64,000 bases of DNA from positions 930,001 through 994,000 of the forward strand of contig CP087969.1 of NCBI GenBank assembly GCA_024703915.1, given 5' to 3'. The notes under the pieces were generated by a model. It did not search any database, was not told where the DNA came from, and saw only the letters and a program-made list of their open reading frames with translations. A program made the position numbers and the translations under genes. Each line of letters begins with the position of its first letter. The stretch's first letter is position 1. Below, piece by piece: positions 50,880 through 64,000 of the stretch. This DNA is from Massilia sp. H-1. GTDB taxonomy: Bacteria > Pseudomonadota > Gammaproteobacteria > Burkholderiales > Burkholderiaceae_D.

Positions 50880-51478
50880 TTACAGCTTGATGAAATGCTC
50901 GCGGTAGTAGCGCAACTCTTCGATCGACTCGATGATGTCGGCCAGCGCCGTGTGCTTCTGGTGCTTCTTGAAGCCGCCCACGATCTCCGGCTTCCAGCGC
51001 TTGCACAGTTCCTTGAGGGTCGACACGTCCAGATTCCGGTAATGGAAGAACGCTTCGAGCTTGGGCATGCCGCGCGCCATGAAGCGGCGGTCCTGGCAGA
51101 TCGAATTGCCGCACATCGGCGATTTGCTTAAGCCGGGACGTACTGCTTGAGGAAGGCGATCAGCTCGGTCGCAGCCTGTTCCTCGGTCACGGTCGACGCC
51201 TTGACCCGCTCGATCAGGCCCGAACGGCCGTGGGTGCCCTTGTTCCAGGCATCCATCTTGTCCAGCGTTTCGTCGGACTGGTGGATGGCGAACACGGGAC
51301 CTTCGGCGATCAGGTTCAGGTGCATGTCGGTGACCACCACCGCCACCTCGATGATGCGGTCGGTGTCGGGTTCGAGCCCCGTCATTTCCATGTCCAGCCA
51401 GATCAGGTTGAACTCGTTGGGACGCTGGACGGGTGCCGCAGGCGCGGATGGTGCTGCTAAATCAGTGGCATGTGACAT
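50880..51478 (-). CDS. orn: Oligoribonuclease
   Basis: This 3'-5' exonuclease degrades di- and short oligoribonucleotides, including the pGpG left from cyclic di-GMP. It shows the DEDDh exonuclease motifs: [20 protein letters not shown], the second acidic region [16 protein letters not shown] and [20 protein letters not shown]. The lesion at 51126-51133 (GCCGGC read as GCTTAAGC) separates the N- and C-terminal parts. About 197 residues with a short Ala/Pro-rich N-terminal extension. It is divergent from the Ste24-type peptidase gene with about 47 bases between starts. Its link to c-di-GMP turnover is noteworthy because a Wsp-type operon lies 8 kb away. Confidence 0.93.
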
Positions 51479-51525
51479 AATTCTCTCTTGGCCTAAACAA
51501 TCCTGCATTTTCTCACAGGCACAGA

Positions 51526-52791
51526 ATGTATTCATCCGCGTTTTCGATCTTATTCGTTTCTTTCTTCGTTTTGACCCTGGTCCTGCGCTTCTGGCTGGCC
51601 AGCCGCCAGCTGCGCCACGTGATGGCCCACCGCAGCGCCGTGTGCCTACTGATTTCGCCGCCAAGATCCCGCTGGACGCCCACCAGAAGGCGGCCGACTA
51701 CACCGCCGCCAAGACCCGCTTCGGCCTGGTCGAACTGTTTTTCAGCAGCGCGGTGCTGATCGGCTTCACCCTGCTGGGCGGCCTGCAGCAGCTGTCGCTG
51801 GCCCTGCTGCCCTACACCGGTCCCGGCATGGCTTACCAGCTGGCCCTGCTGGCCACCTTCGGCCTGATCAGCGGCGCGCTCGACCTCCCGTTCGACTATT
51901 ACCGCCAGTTCGTGCTCGAACAGCGTTTCGGTTTTAACAAGATGACGCCCGGCCTGTGGCTGCTCGACCTGGTCAAGGGGACCGCCGTCGGCGCCGCCAT
52001 CGGCCTGCCCCTGGTCTGGGTGGTCCTCACGCTCATGGACAAGAGCGGCGCCCTGTGGTGGTTCTACGCCTGGCTGGTCTGGAGCGGCTTCCAGCTGCTG
52101 ATGATGGTGCTCTACCCGACCGTCATCCAGCCCCTGTTCAACAAATTCACGCCCCTGTCCGACGCCAGCCTCAAGGACCGCATCGAAGGCCTGATGACGC
52201 GCGTCGGCTTCGCCTCCAAGGGCTTGTTCGTGATGGATGGCTCGAAGCGCTCGGCCCACGGCAACGCCTATTTTTCCGGCTTTGGCGCCAATAAGCGCAT
52301 CGTCTTCTTCGACACCCTGCTCGAGCGCCTCGCGCCCCAGGAAATCGAAGCCGTGCTGGCGCACGAACTGGGCCACTTCAAGCTCAAGCACATCGTCAAG
52401 CGCATCGCCGTCCTGTTCGCCGTCTCGCTCGGCTTCCTGGCCCTGCTCGGCTACCTCAAGGAACAGGTCTGGTTCTATACCGGCCTGGGCGTGGACCCGG
52501 TCCCGGGCGCGGCCAACGATGCCATGGCCCTGCTGCTGTTCATGCTGGTCCTGCCCGTGTTCACCTTCGTGCTCTCGCCGCTGACCTCGATCACCTCGCG
52601 CAAGCACGAATTCGAGGCCGACGCCTTCGCCGCCGTCCACACCGATGCGCGCGACCTGGTCTCGGCCCTGGTCAAGATGTACGAAGACAATGCCTCCACC
52701 CTGACCCCGGACCCGCTGCATTCGGCCTTCTACGATTCGCATCCGTCTACCCTCGGTCCGCATCAAACAACTGAACCTGGCCCCCGCATGA
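51526..52791 (+). CDS. M48-family (Ste24-type) membrane zinc metallopeptidase
   Basis: This integral-membrane protease has several helices ([30 protein letters not shown]-type region, [20 protein letters not shown]) and the zinc motif HEXXH in [15 protein letters not shown], with the third ligand in [12 protein letters not shown]. The N-terminal segment ([20 protein letters not shown]) matches the Ste24 peptidase_M48 N-domain. Frame breaks near 51645 and 52748 affect the start and end; after correction it ends [11 protein letters not shown]. The stop overlaps the phhB start by ATGA. It probably has a membrane-protein quality-control role. Confidence 0.88.
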
Positions 52792-53123
52792 ACCTCGCTA
52801 CCGAACACTGCATCGAGAACGCACCCGCCCTCGACGACGCCACCGTGGCGGCCCTGCTGCCCCTGGTCCCCGGCTGGGCCGTCATCGACGGCAAGCTGCA
52901 AACCAGCTTCGCCTTCAAGAACTATTACGAGACGATCGCCTTCGTCAACGCCCTGGCCTGGGTCAGCCACCAGCAAGACCACCATCCCGAGCTGATGGTC
53001 ACCTACAAGCTGTGCGCGGTCAGCTACAGCACCCATTCAGTAGGCAGGCGCGGTTTCCGTGCGAACGACCTTGTCTGCGCCGCCCGCGCCAGCGCCCTGT
53101 ACGTGCAGCGGGCCGCGCCATGA
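52788..53123 (+). CDS. phhB: 4a-hydroxytetrahydrobiopterin dehydratase (pterin-4a-carbinolamine dehydratase)
   Basis: This small enzyme recycles the pterin cofactor used by aromatic amino acid hydroxylases. Its signature is clear: PGWAVIDGKLQTSFAFKNYY, AWVSHQQDHHPELMVTYKLC and AVSYSTHSVGG (paired histidines). A frame error near 53040-53060 garbles the short stretch after STHSVG; the end reads VCAARASALYVQRAAP. About 110 residues. It is coupled by ATGA to the genes on both sides, which is the usual arrangement in this bacterial group; no hydroxylase is nearby. Confidence 0.88.
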   Translation: MNLATEHCIENAPALDDATVAALLPLVPGWAVIDGKLQTSFAFKNYYETIAFVNALAWVSHQQDHHPELMVTYKLCAVSYSTHSVGRRGFRANDLVCAARASALYVQRAAP

Positions 53124-54027
53124 ACGCTAACCTGACCGGCACCGTCATCGCCGCCCATGGGCGCCACTATCTGGCCGACGTCGCGGGCCGGAAAATCCAG
53201 TGTGTCACGCGGGAAAAAAAAACCAACATCGCCGTCGGCGACACTGTCAACCTCAAGATGACCTCCGGCGACCAGGCCGTGATCGAGTCGATCGCCGAGC
53301 GCAAGACGCTCTTGTACCGCTCCGACCAGTACAAGTCCAAGCTGCTGGCGGCCAACCTGACGCGCCTGTTCATCGTGGTGGCCACCGAGCCGGGCTTCGC
53401 CGACGACCTCATTTCGCGCTCGCTGGTGGCGGCCGAGGCGGCCGGCATCGAGGCCCACCTGATCCTCAACAAGACCGACGTCGCCGAACTGCTGCCCAAG
53501 GCGCGCGAACGCCTGCTCACCTACACCAGCCTCGGTTATCCGCTGCACGAAGTGTCGGCCCGCGCCGCGCCCCGAACACGCCGTGGCCACCCTGATGCCG
53601 CTGCTGGCCTAGGCCAGTCCTCGATCTTCATCGGCCAGTCCGGCATGGGCAAGTCGTCCCTGATCAACCTGCTCGTGCCCGACGCCGACATCGCCGTGCG
53701 CGAAATCTCGGCCGCCCTCGACACCGGTAAGCACACCACCACCTTCACCCGCCTGTACGAGCTGGGCACGCCGGACAACCCGGCCTCGATCATCGATTCG
53801 CCCGGCTTCCAGGAATTCGGCCTGTACCACCTGTCCGAAGGCATGATCGAGCGCGCCTTCGTCGAATTCGGCCCCTACCTGGGCGGCTGCAAGTTCTACA
53901 ACTGCCGCCACCTGATCGAACCGCAGTGCGCGGTGCTGGCGGCGGTCGAAGCTTAAGCAAGATCGCCCGTTTTCGCCACACCCTGTACGGGCAGCTGCTG
54001 CACGAGTCGGCCCAGACCCTGTATTGA
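53120..54027 (+). CDS. rsgA: Ribosome small-subunit-dependent GTPase RsgA
   Basis: RsgA is a circularly permuted GTPase that checks late 30S assembly. An OB domain comes first (GRHYLADVAGRKIQCVTREK, AVGDTVNLKMTSGDQAVIES), then G4 (LILNKTDVAEL), G1 (FIGQSGMGKSSLINLL), G2/G3 region (TGKHTTTFTRLYEL, IIDSPGFQEFG) and the zinc-binding C-terminal knuckle (CKFYNCRHLIEPQCAV). Lesions at 53607-53614 (LLAGQSS) and 53951-53958 (EAGKIARF) resolve to GCCGGC; another break is near 53570. It overlaps phhB by ATGA. Confidence 0.94.
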
Positions 54028-54074
54028 GGCCGTAGTCATCGCTTTTTTGTTGCCCTCGGCATACAATCAATCCC

Positions 54075-56915
<2,841 letters not shown>

Positions 56916-57002
56916 GGCGTGATATGTCTATACAAGTGGTGTTTCACCACGAACATCAATTCCCCTTATAATTGACCGGATCACAGCGCAACCGGCCGTC
57001 CC

Positions 57003-57952
57003 ATGTCCCAACAAAAACCCATCAAGCACTTCCTGCAGTTCTCCGACTTCACGCTCGACGAATTCAACCACGTGATCGAGCGCGCCGCCGTCATCAAGCG
57101 CAAGTTCAAGAACTACGAGGTGTACCACCCGCTGATCGACCGCACCCTGGTGATGGTGTTCGAAAAGAACTCGACCCGCACCCGCCTGTCCTTCGAAGCG
57201 GGCATGCACCAGCTGGGCGGCGCCGCCATCTACCTGAACACGCGCGACAGCCAGCTCGGACAGGGCGAACCGATCGAAGACGCTTAGCCAGGTCATGAGC
57301 CGCATGTGCGACATCATCATGGTGCGCACCTTCGGCCAGGAGATCATCGAGCGCTTCGCCTCCTACTCGCGGGTACCGGTCATCAACGGCCTGACCAACG
57401 AACACCACCCGTGCCAGGTCCTGGCCGACATCTTCACCTACGTCGAACACCGCGGCTCGATCACCGGCAAGACGGTGGCCTGGGTGGGCGACGCCAACAA
57501 CATGCTGTACTCCTGGCTGCAGGCGGCCGAAGTATTCGGCTTCCACCTGAACGTGTCGACCCCGAAAGGCTACGACATCGACTACAGCCTGGTCTCGACC
57601 AAGCGTTTCACCCTGTTCGACAACCCGTCCGACGCCTGCCAGGGCGCGCACCTGGTCAACACCGACGTGTGGACCAGCATGGGCTACGAAAAGAAAACGC
57701 GGAACGCCTGAAAGCCTTCGACGGCTACATCGTGGACGCCGCCAAGATGGCGCGCGCCGCGCCCGACGCCCTGTTCATGCACTGCCTGCCGGCCCACCGC
57801 GGCGAAGAAGTGGCCGCCGACGTCATCGACGGCCCGCAATCGGTGGTCTGGGATGAAGCCGAAAACCGCCTGCACGTGCAAAAGGCGCTGATCGAGTACC
57901 TGCTGCTCGGCCGCGTCGCCCCTGCAATAATCCAACCCTCACGACAAAGACC

Positions 57953-57956
<4 letters not shown>
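57003..57956 (+). CDS. argF: Ornithine carbamoyltransferase
   Basis: This enzyme joins ornithine and carbamoyl phosphate to citrulline in arginine synthesis. Visible signatures are the carbamoyl-phosphate loop [74 protein letters not shown] and the ornithine site [17 protein letters not shown]. The lesion at 57282-57288 (GCTTAGC for GCCGGC) splits the printed protein, with another break near 57705. The stop overlaps the argG start by ATGA, so argF and argG form an operon. Confidence 0.94.
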
Positions 57957-59190
<1,234 letters not shown>

Positions 59191-59209
59191 GTCCCGCCAA
59201 ACCGTTGCA

Positions 59210-59274
59210 CAATCAGGGGTCAGACCTCAATTCTGAAATACTTTCAGAATTGAGGTCTGACCCTGATTGTTTTT
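59210..59274 (+). terminator. Long near-perfect hairpin and T tract after argG
   Basis: Two arms of 29 and 28 bases pair almost perfectly around a three-base loop (TAC), and the right arm runs into TTTTTG. The only mismatch is one missing C in a C run, which may itself be a homopolymer error. It is far longer than needed for termination and contains the GGGGTC-AGACC core seen also at 36597-36611, so it may be a dispersed intergenic repeat used as a terminator. Confidence 0.85.
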
Positions 59275-59353
59275 GCCGCACGGCTGGCGAAATACACCAT
59301 GTTCGTCGCCAAAATGTTACATTTACATAGAACAATCCTGACGTGGAGAAAAT

Positions 59354-61171
59354 ATGCTGAATGACGTGAGCATCAAGAACAAGTTGATGACCGGTTTTGG
59401 CGCCATCGTCGCCATCATTCTGATCCTGCTGGTGCTGGCCTATCAGAATTTCAACAAGGTTTCCGAGGCAAGCGGCTGGGATCGCCATACGCTGGAAGTG
59501 CTGCTCGAATCGAACAAGATCGCCGCCAATATGCTCGAAGTCCAGGCCGAGATGCGCGGTTTCCTGCTGACCGGCGACGAGCGCTTCCTGTCCCACAATA
59601 CCGATGAAGAAAAAGTCCTGGCCGACAGCGTCAAGCGCGCTGACCCTCACGGCCGACAATCCGGCCCAGCAGGCCCGCCTGCGCAAGCTCGATTCGCTGG
59701 TCGACAACTGGCTTGCCAGCGTCGTGCATCCGCTGATCGCACAGCGCCGCGCGCTCGGCCAGACCAGCGGCGCGGCCAACACCATGGCGGGCGCGCTGGC
59801 TGCTGGCAGCCAGCTTCGGGACGGTGCGCGAGGCGCGGGCCCTGCTCGCCGAAATCGAAAACGACGAAAACCGCCTGCTGGCCGCCCGCTCGACCGACTC
59901 GGCGCGCCTGCAGCAGCAAATGACGCTGCTGCTCACCGGCGGCGGCATCGCCTGCATCGTGCTGGCGCTGGCCATCGCCTACTGGCTCACGCGCGCCCTG
60001 ACCGCTCCCCTGAACGCCCTCACGCACGCGGTCGGCCGCATCGCCATCGGCATGAACAGTCGGCACGGGCCCAGGTCCTGTCGGGCGATGAACTGGGCAA
60101 GGTCACCGTCGAATTCAACCGCATGGCGCAAGCCATCCAGGACAGCGCGGCCAAGGAACTGGCCGCCAGCAGCGAGCTGCGCGCCAAGGTCGACGCCCTG
60201 CTCGACACGGTCTCCAAGGCCGCCGTGGGCGACCTGACCGGCAGCGTGGCGGTCAAGGGCAGCGACGCCATCGGCCGCATGGGCGACGGCCTGCAAACGA
60301 TGGTCGAGAACCTGCGCAAACTGATCAACAACGTGCAGAAGGCCTAAGCATCCAGGTCACGACCAGCGCCACCGAAATCGCCGCCTCGGCCAAGCAGCAG
60401 GAAGCGACCGGCATCGAACAGGCCCAGACCAGCGTCGAGATCCTCTCGACCACCAAGGAAATCTCGGCCAACACGGCCCAGCTGCTCAAGACCATGGAAA
60501 GCGCCACCGCGGTGGCCGACTACACGACCAGCGCCACCGCCGAAGCCCAGACCAACCTCAAACGCATGGACGCGACCATGCAGCACATGGTCTCGGCCAC
60601 CGATTCGATCAATGCCAAGCTGGCCGCGCTGTCGGAAAAGGCGTCCAACATCAACAGCGTGCTGATCACGATCACCAAGGTGGCCGACCAGACCAACATC
60701 CTCTCGCTCAACGCCGCCATCGAAGCGGAAAAGGCGGGCGACGCGGGACGCGGCTTCTCGGTCGTGGCCACCGAAATCCGGCGCCTGGCCGACCAGACCA
60801 GCGTATCGACCTGGGACATCGAGCAAATGCTCAAGGAAATGCAGTCGGCGGTGTCGGCCTCGGTCATGGGCATGGACAAATTCTCGGAAGAGATCCGGCG
60901 CAGCGTGGGCGAAGTGCGCCAGGTGGGCGAGCAGCTCTCGTCCGTCATGGACCAGGTGCAAAAGCTCGCGCCACAGTTCGACCTGGTGCTGCAGGGGATG
61001 CAGTCGCAGGCGGTGGGCGCCTCGCAGATTTCCGACACCATGATGCAGCTCAACGACGCCACCCAGCAGACGGTCGAGTCGCTCAAGGCCACCAGCGAAG
61101 CGGTGCACCAGCTGCAGTACGCCGCCAGCGACCTGCAGGCGTCGGTCGCCACCTTCTCGGTCAACGCCTGA
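59354..61171 (+). CDS. wspA: Wsp-type methyl-accepting chemoreceptor
   Basis: The first helix (LMTGFGAIVAIILILLVLAY) is followed by a CHASE3-like periplasmic domain (NMLEVQAEMRGFLLTGDERF), a second helix (LLTGGGIACIVLALAIAYWL), HAMP (LTRALTAPLNALTHAVGRIA) and a cytoplasmic signalling coil with the conserved tip VADQTNILSLNAAIEAEKAG and GRGFSVVATEIRRLADQT. The lesion at 60342-60349 restores QKAGIQVTTS; other breaks are near 59640, 59817 and 60060. GGAG lies ahead of the ATG. It heads a wspA-B-C-D-E order, so it likely feeds a c-di-GMP output rather than flagellar rotation. Confidence 0.85.
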
Positions 61172-61175
61172 CGCC

Positions 61176-61632
61176 ATGAAGGTGCTGGTCTTTCACATCG
61201 GAGACGACCGCTACGGCTTGCCGCTGGCCGCCATTGCGCGCGTGCTGCGGGCCGGCCGCGCTCAAGCAGGTGCCCCAGGCGCCCGACTATGTGGCTTAAG
61301 CCTGATGGACCTGCACGGCGAACCGGTCCCGGTGCTGGACCTGTCGCGCCTGGCTAGGCCAGGCGCCCGAACAAGTCTGGTTCGACACCCGCATCGTCCT
61401 GGTCGACTACCCGGTCGCGGGCAGCACCCGCCCCCTGGGCCTCTTGGCCGAACACGTGGCGGGCGTTGAAACGCTGGCCGCCGACGCCCTGCGCGACGCC
61501 GGCATCGACGGCGCGCCCTTCCTCGGCCAGGTCAGCAGCGGCGCGCAAGGCATGCTGCAGCTGGTCGACGTCGCCCAGCTGATCGCGCCCGACGTGCAGC
61601 GCCTCCTGTTCCCGCAGGAGCAGACGGCATGA
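61176..61632 (+). CDS. wspB: CheW-type coupling protein (WspB-like)
   Basis: This short CheW-domain protein (about 150 residues) links receptor and kinase. It reads MKVLVFHIGDDRYGLPLAAI, LKQVPQAPDYVAGLMDLHGE, PVPVLDLSRLAGQAPEQV and LGLLAEHVAGVETLAADAL. Lesions at 61294-61301 and 61353-61359 resolve to GCCGGC; another break is near 61255. The start is four bases after the receptor stop and the end overlaps the next gene by ATGA. Its position between wspA and a CheR-TPR gene is that of WspB. Confidence 0.84.
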
Positions 61633-62894
61633 GCCCGCGCGACCTGCTGCAGCGCGAAACGGGGCTGGACCTGAGCAGCACCGTGGTCGAGCGCGCGGTC
61701 GCCGAACGGGTGGCCGCCCTCGGCCTGGACGACGCGGCGCGCTACCCGTCCCTGTTGACCGGCACCGAACTGCAGGCCCTGGCCGAACTGGTGGTGGTGC
61801 CCGAATCGTGGATGTTCCGCGACCCCGAAGCGTTCGGCGCCGCCGCCCGCTTTGTCCAGGAACGTCTGGCCGCGGCGCCGCGGCGCACGGTGCGCATTCT
61901 GTCGATTCCCTGCAGCCATGGCGAAGAACCGTATTCGATGGCGATGGCGCTCAAGGATGCGCAAGTGCCCGGCGCCTCGTTCCTGATCGACGCGGTCGAT
62001 CTGTCGCACGTGGCGCTGGCGCGCGCCCGCCTCGGACGCTACACGAAGAACGCCTTTCGCGGCGGCGACCAGTCCTTCCGCGAGCGCCACTTCACGCAGG
62101 ACGGCAGCGAATTCCAGATCGACCAGGCGCTGCGCGCCCAGGTCAATTTCAGCCAGGGCAACCTGCTCACCATCGATGCCGCCGCCAGCACCGGCCGCTA
62201 CGACATCGTTTTCTGCCGCAACCTGCTGATCTATTTTGACGAAGCCACCGCCATGCGGCTGCCATCGCCAGGCTGCGCCTGATGCTGGCCGACGACGGCC
62301 TGCTGTTTGTTTAAGCTACGCCGAAGTGCTTAAGCCTTCTGCAGCCAGGGCTTCACGCCCATGCGCGCACCGGGCGCCTTCGCACTGCAAAAGAGCGGCG
62401 CAGCGCGGCCCGCAGCGCCGCGCCACTGCCGCCATGCGCGCCGCGGTCCGTGCCGCGCCCAAGGCGCGTCCCGCCAGCCCGGCGCGGCCCGCAGCCAGCC
62501 CGGCGGCCGCCCCTGCGCAGCCGGCGCTGCGCCCGGCGCCGCATGCTTGTAAGCACTGACGCCCGCCGCCCTGCTCGAGAAAGCCAGCCGCCTGGCCGAC
62601 AGCGGCGACCTGGTCGGCGCCGCCGCCATCTGCCACGGGGTGCTGCGCACCGACCCGGGCGCGGCCGAAGCCTATTTCATCCTCGGCATGGTCAGCGACT
62701 GCGAACGCAAGCCGGGCGTGGCCGACGGCTACTGGCGGCGCTGCATCTACCTGCAGCCCGACCACTACCAGGCGCTGTGCCACCTGGCGCTGCTGGCCGA
62801 ACAGCAGGGCGACACCAGCCAGGCCGCCGCCCTGCGTCAGCGCGCCGCGCGCGTGTACGGCCGCCACGGCGGCGTCGCCAGGAGCCTGCCATGA
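61629..62894 (+). CDS. wspC: CheR-type receptor methyltransferase with C-terminal TPR (WspC-like)
   Basis: The N-terminal CheR domain (MSPRDLLQRETGLDLSSTVV) and SAM-dependent core (VPESWMFRDPEAFGAAARF, ILSIPCSHGEEPYSMAMALK, YDIVFCRNLLIYFDEATAMR) would methylate receptor glutamates. After an Ala/Pro/Arg-rich linker (about residues 250-315) the C-terminus holds TPR repeats (AAEAYFILGMVSDCERKPGV, CIYLQPDHYQALCHLALLAE). A CheR-TPR protein in this position is diagnostic of WspC. Lesions at 62328 and near 62308 and 62550, with a break near 62265, interrupt it. It overlaps both neighbours by ATGA. Confidence 0.85.
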
Positions 62895-63564
62895 GCATGG
62901 ACGAGAACCTGGTGCTGACGGACTGCTGGAACCGGATCGGCGTATCCGGCGACCAGAGCTGCCCCAAGCTCGATCAGCACATCCACTGCCGCAACTGCGA
63001 GGTGTATCTTAAGCGCGGCGCGCAACAACCTGCAACGCCCCGTGAACGACGGCTACCGCGAACAATGGGCCGCCCTGCTGCGCGAGCCGGAACAGTCGCG
63101 CGCGCGACGACAGCTCGGCCCTCGTGTTTCGCATCGGACGCGAGTGGCTGGCCTTGCCCTCGTCCGTGGTCGACGCGGTCGCGCCCGAGGCCGCGCCGCA
63201 CCGCCTGCCGCACCGCGCCAGCGCCGCCCTGCTCGGCGTGGTCAATGTCGGCGGCAAGCTCTATCCGGCCGTCTCGCTGGCCGCGCTGCTCGGCATCGAC
63301 ACGGCGGACGCGCCTAAGGCGGACGGCCGCCACACCTTCGCGCGCCTGGTGGTGGTGCGCTGGGAAGGCCAGGCCTACGCCCTGCCCGCGGCCGACCTGC
63401 ATGGCATCCTGCGCTATCCGGCGCGCAGCGCCAGGCCCCCGGCGGCCACCATCAACAAGGGACTCGACCGCTTCCTGACCGGCGTGCTGACCCACGATGG
63501 CATGCACATCGGCGTGCTCGACGCCCAGCTGGTGGGACACCAGATGGCGAGGCTGCTGCGATGA
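62891..63564 (+). CDS. wspD: Second CheW-type coupling protein (WspD-like)
   Basis: The N-terminal extension carries a conserved Cys/His cluster (CPKLDQHIHCRNCEVYL) of the kind I recall from WspD. The CheW domain follows: LVFRIGREWLALPSSVVDAV, LLGVVNVGGKLYPAVSLAAL and LTHDGMHIGVLDAQLVGH. Breaks near 63010 (a CTTAAGC word) and 63110 separate the extension from the CheW domain. It overlaps wspC upstream and wspE downstream by ATGA. About 220 residues. Confidence 0.83.
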
Positions 63565-64000
63565 GCCACGATCCGAACGACCTGTCGCAGTTCTCCATGA
63601 TGGACCTGTTCCGCATGGAGGCGGACGGCCAGACCCAGATCCTGACCGATGGCCTGCTCGCGCTCGAGCGCGGCGGCGCCGCGGCCCGGATCGAACCGAT
63701 GATGCGCGCCGCCCACTCGATCAAGGGTGCGGCCGCCATCGTCGGCCTCGACCCGGTGGTGCAGCTCGCGCACGCCATGGAAGACGCCTTCATCGCCGCG
63801 CAGAACAAGCTGCTCGAACTGAGCGCCGCGCGCGTCGATCTGCTGCTGGCCGGGGTCGACCTGATCGCCCAGGTCGCGCAGCAGCCCGAGAGCGACGTGG
63901 CGGCCTGGCTGGAACAGCATGCCGAGCGCATTGCCGCCCTGGTCGACGCCACCGGCGCCATCGCCCAGCTGCAAGGCGCGCCGGGCGGCGCTGGGGCCGA
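63561..64000 (+). CDS. wspE: CheA-type hybrid kinase (WspE-like), 3' part beyond the window
   Basis: Only the first 146 residues are present. They form an N-terminal Hpt domain (MMDLFRMEADGQTQILTDGL) with the phosphoaccepting His in MMRAAHSIKGAAAIVGLDPV. The operon position after wspD predicts a CheA kinase with a receiver domain. The methylesterase (WspF) and diguanylate cyclase regulator (WspR) genes would be expected next. The printed frame is intact to the window edge. Confidence 0.85.
   Translation, partial: MSHDPNDLSQFSMMDLFRMEADGQTQILTDGLLALERGGAAARIEPMMRAAHSIKGAAAIVGLDPVVQLAHAMEDAFIAAQNKLLELSAARVDLLLAGVDLIAQVAQQPESDVAAWLEQHAERIAALVDATGAIAQLQGAPGGAGA

Noticed and set aside
51513-53036. 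A 507-residue minus-strand frame opposite the Ste24-type peptidase and phhB
   Set aside because: It mirrors genes with clear zinc and pterin motifs and has a composition typical of antisense translation in GC-rich DNA.

Overview
The window looks like a chromosome segment of a high-GC betaproteobacterium, most likely Oxalobacteraceae (Massilia/Telluria/Janthinobacterium-like). The grounds are protein-family recall, not a database search: an EpsL/EpsB/EpsD exopolysaccharide cluster of the exosortase type, the orn / Ste24-type peptidase / phhB / rsgA neighbourhood, adjacent argF-argG, and a Wsp-type chemosensory operon. I see no rRNA, tRNA, CRISPR array or insertion sequence.

The consensus is systematically damaged. 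About 60 short words of the type GCTTAAGC, GCCTAAGC, GCTTAGC, GCCTAGC, GCTTAGGC, GCCTAGGC, GCTAAGC and GCTAGGC sit inside conserved genes and break the frame. Replacing each with GCCGGC restores the expected family sequence. I read these as base-calling errors at a modified GCCGGC site, not as gene decay. Gene spans below therefore cross these lesions and are given as whole genes.

Layout. 1-3.8 kb (minus): epsL, epsB, a small membrane protein and epsD (cut by the window start). 4.5-5.6 kb: a lipoprotein behind a candidate sigma-54 promoter. 5.8-6.4 and 15.2-15.8 kb: two paralogous cassettes, each a double-glycine-leader bacteriocin-like peptide plus a membrane-anchored protein with a ribosomal L7/L12-like C-terminus. 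Between them lie a TetR regulator, an exported FAD lactone oxidase, an exported D-threonine-aldolase-like racemase-fold enzyme, a DUF2147 protein, a TorF-like outer-membrane protein, a neutral ceramidase, a convergent secreted protein and a solitary antitoxin. 15.9-18.2 kb: VOC protein, PLP decarboxylase, DUF3293 protein. 18.2-25.9 kb (minus): a bacterial alpha-2-macroglobulin coupled to penicillin-binding protein 1C. 26-28.4 kb: cystine transporter tcyP and an exported ChaN/EreA-like protein. 29-33.4 kb (minus): RND efflux adaptor and pump. 33.5-36.6 kb: DUF212 protein, response regulator with AraC output, DUF475 protein, small membrane protein. 36.6-39.4 kb (minus): a fusion of polysaccharide deacetylase, caspase-like peptidase and TPR. 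39.6-50.5 kb: PhoD-type phosphatase, solute-binding protein, long coiled-coil protein, srkA, SEC-C protein, HPP-CBS protein, small proteins and a patatin. 50.9-54 kb: orn and, divergently, Ste24-type peptidase, phhB and rsgA. 54-59.2 kb: a TPR-GAF histidine kinase, argF, argG. 59.3-64 kb: wspA-wspB-wspC-wspD-wspE, the last cut by the window end.

Many neighbours overlap by ATGA (racemase after oxidase, pbpC after alpha-2-macroglobulin, phhB after the peptidase, rsgA after phhB, argG after argF, wspB to wspE), which points to translational coupling. Functions are inferred from visible motifs and from recall of protein families.
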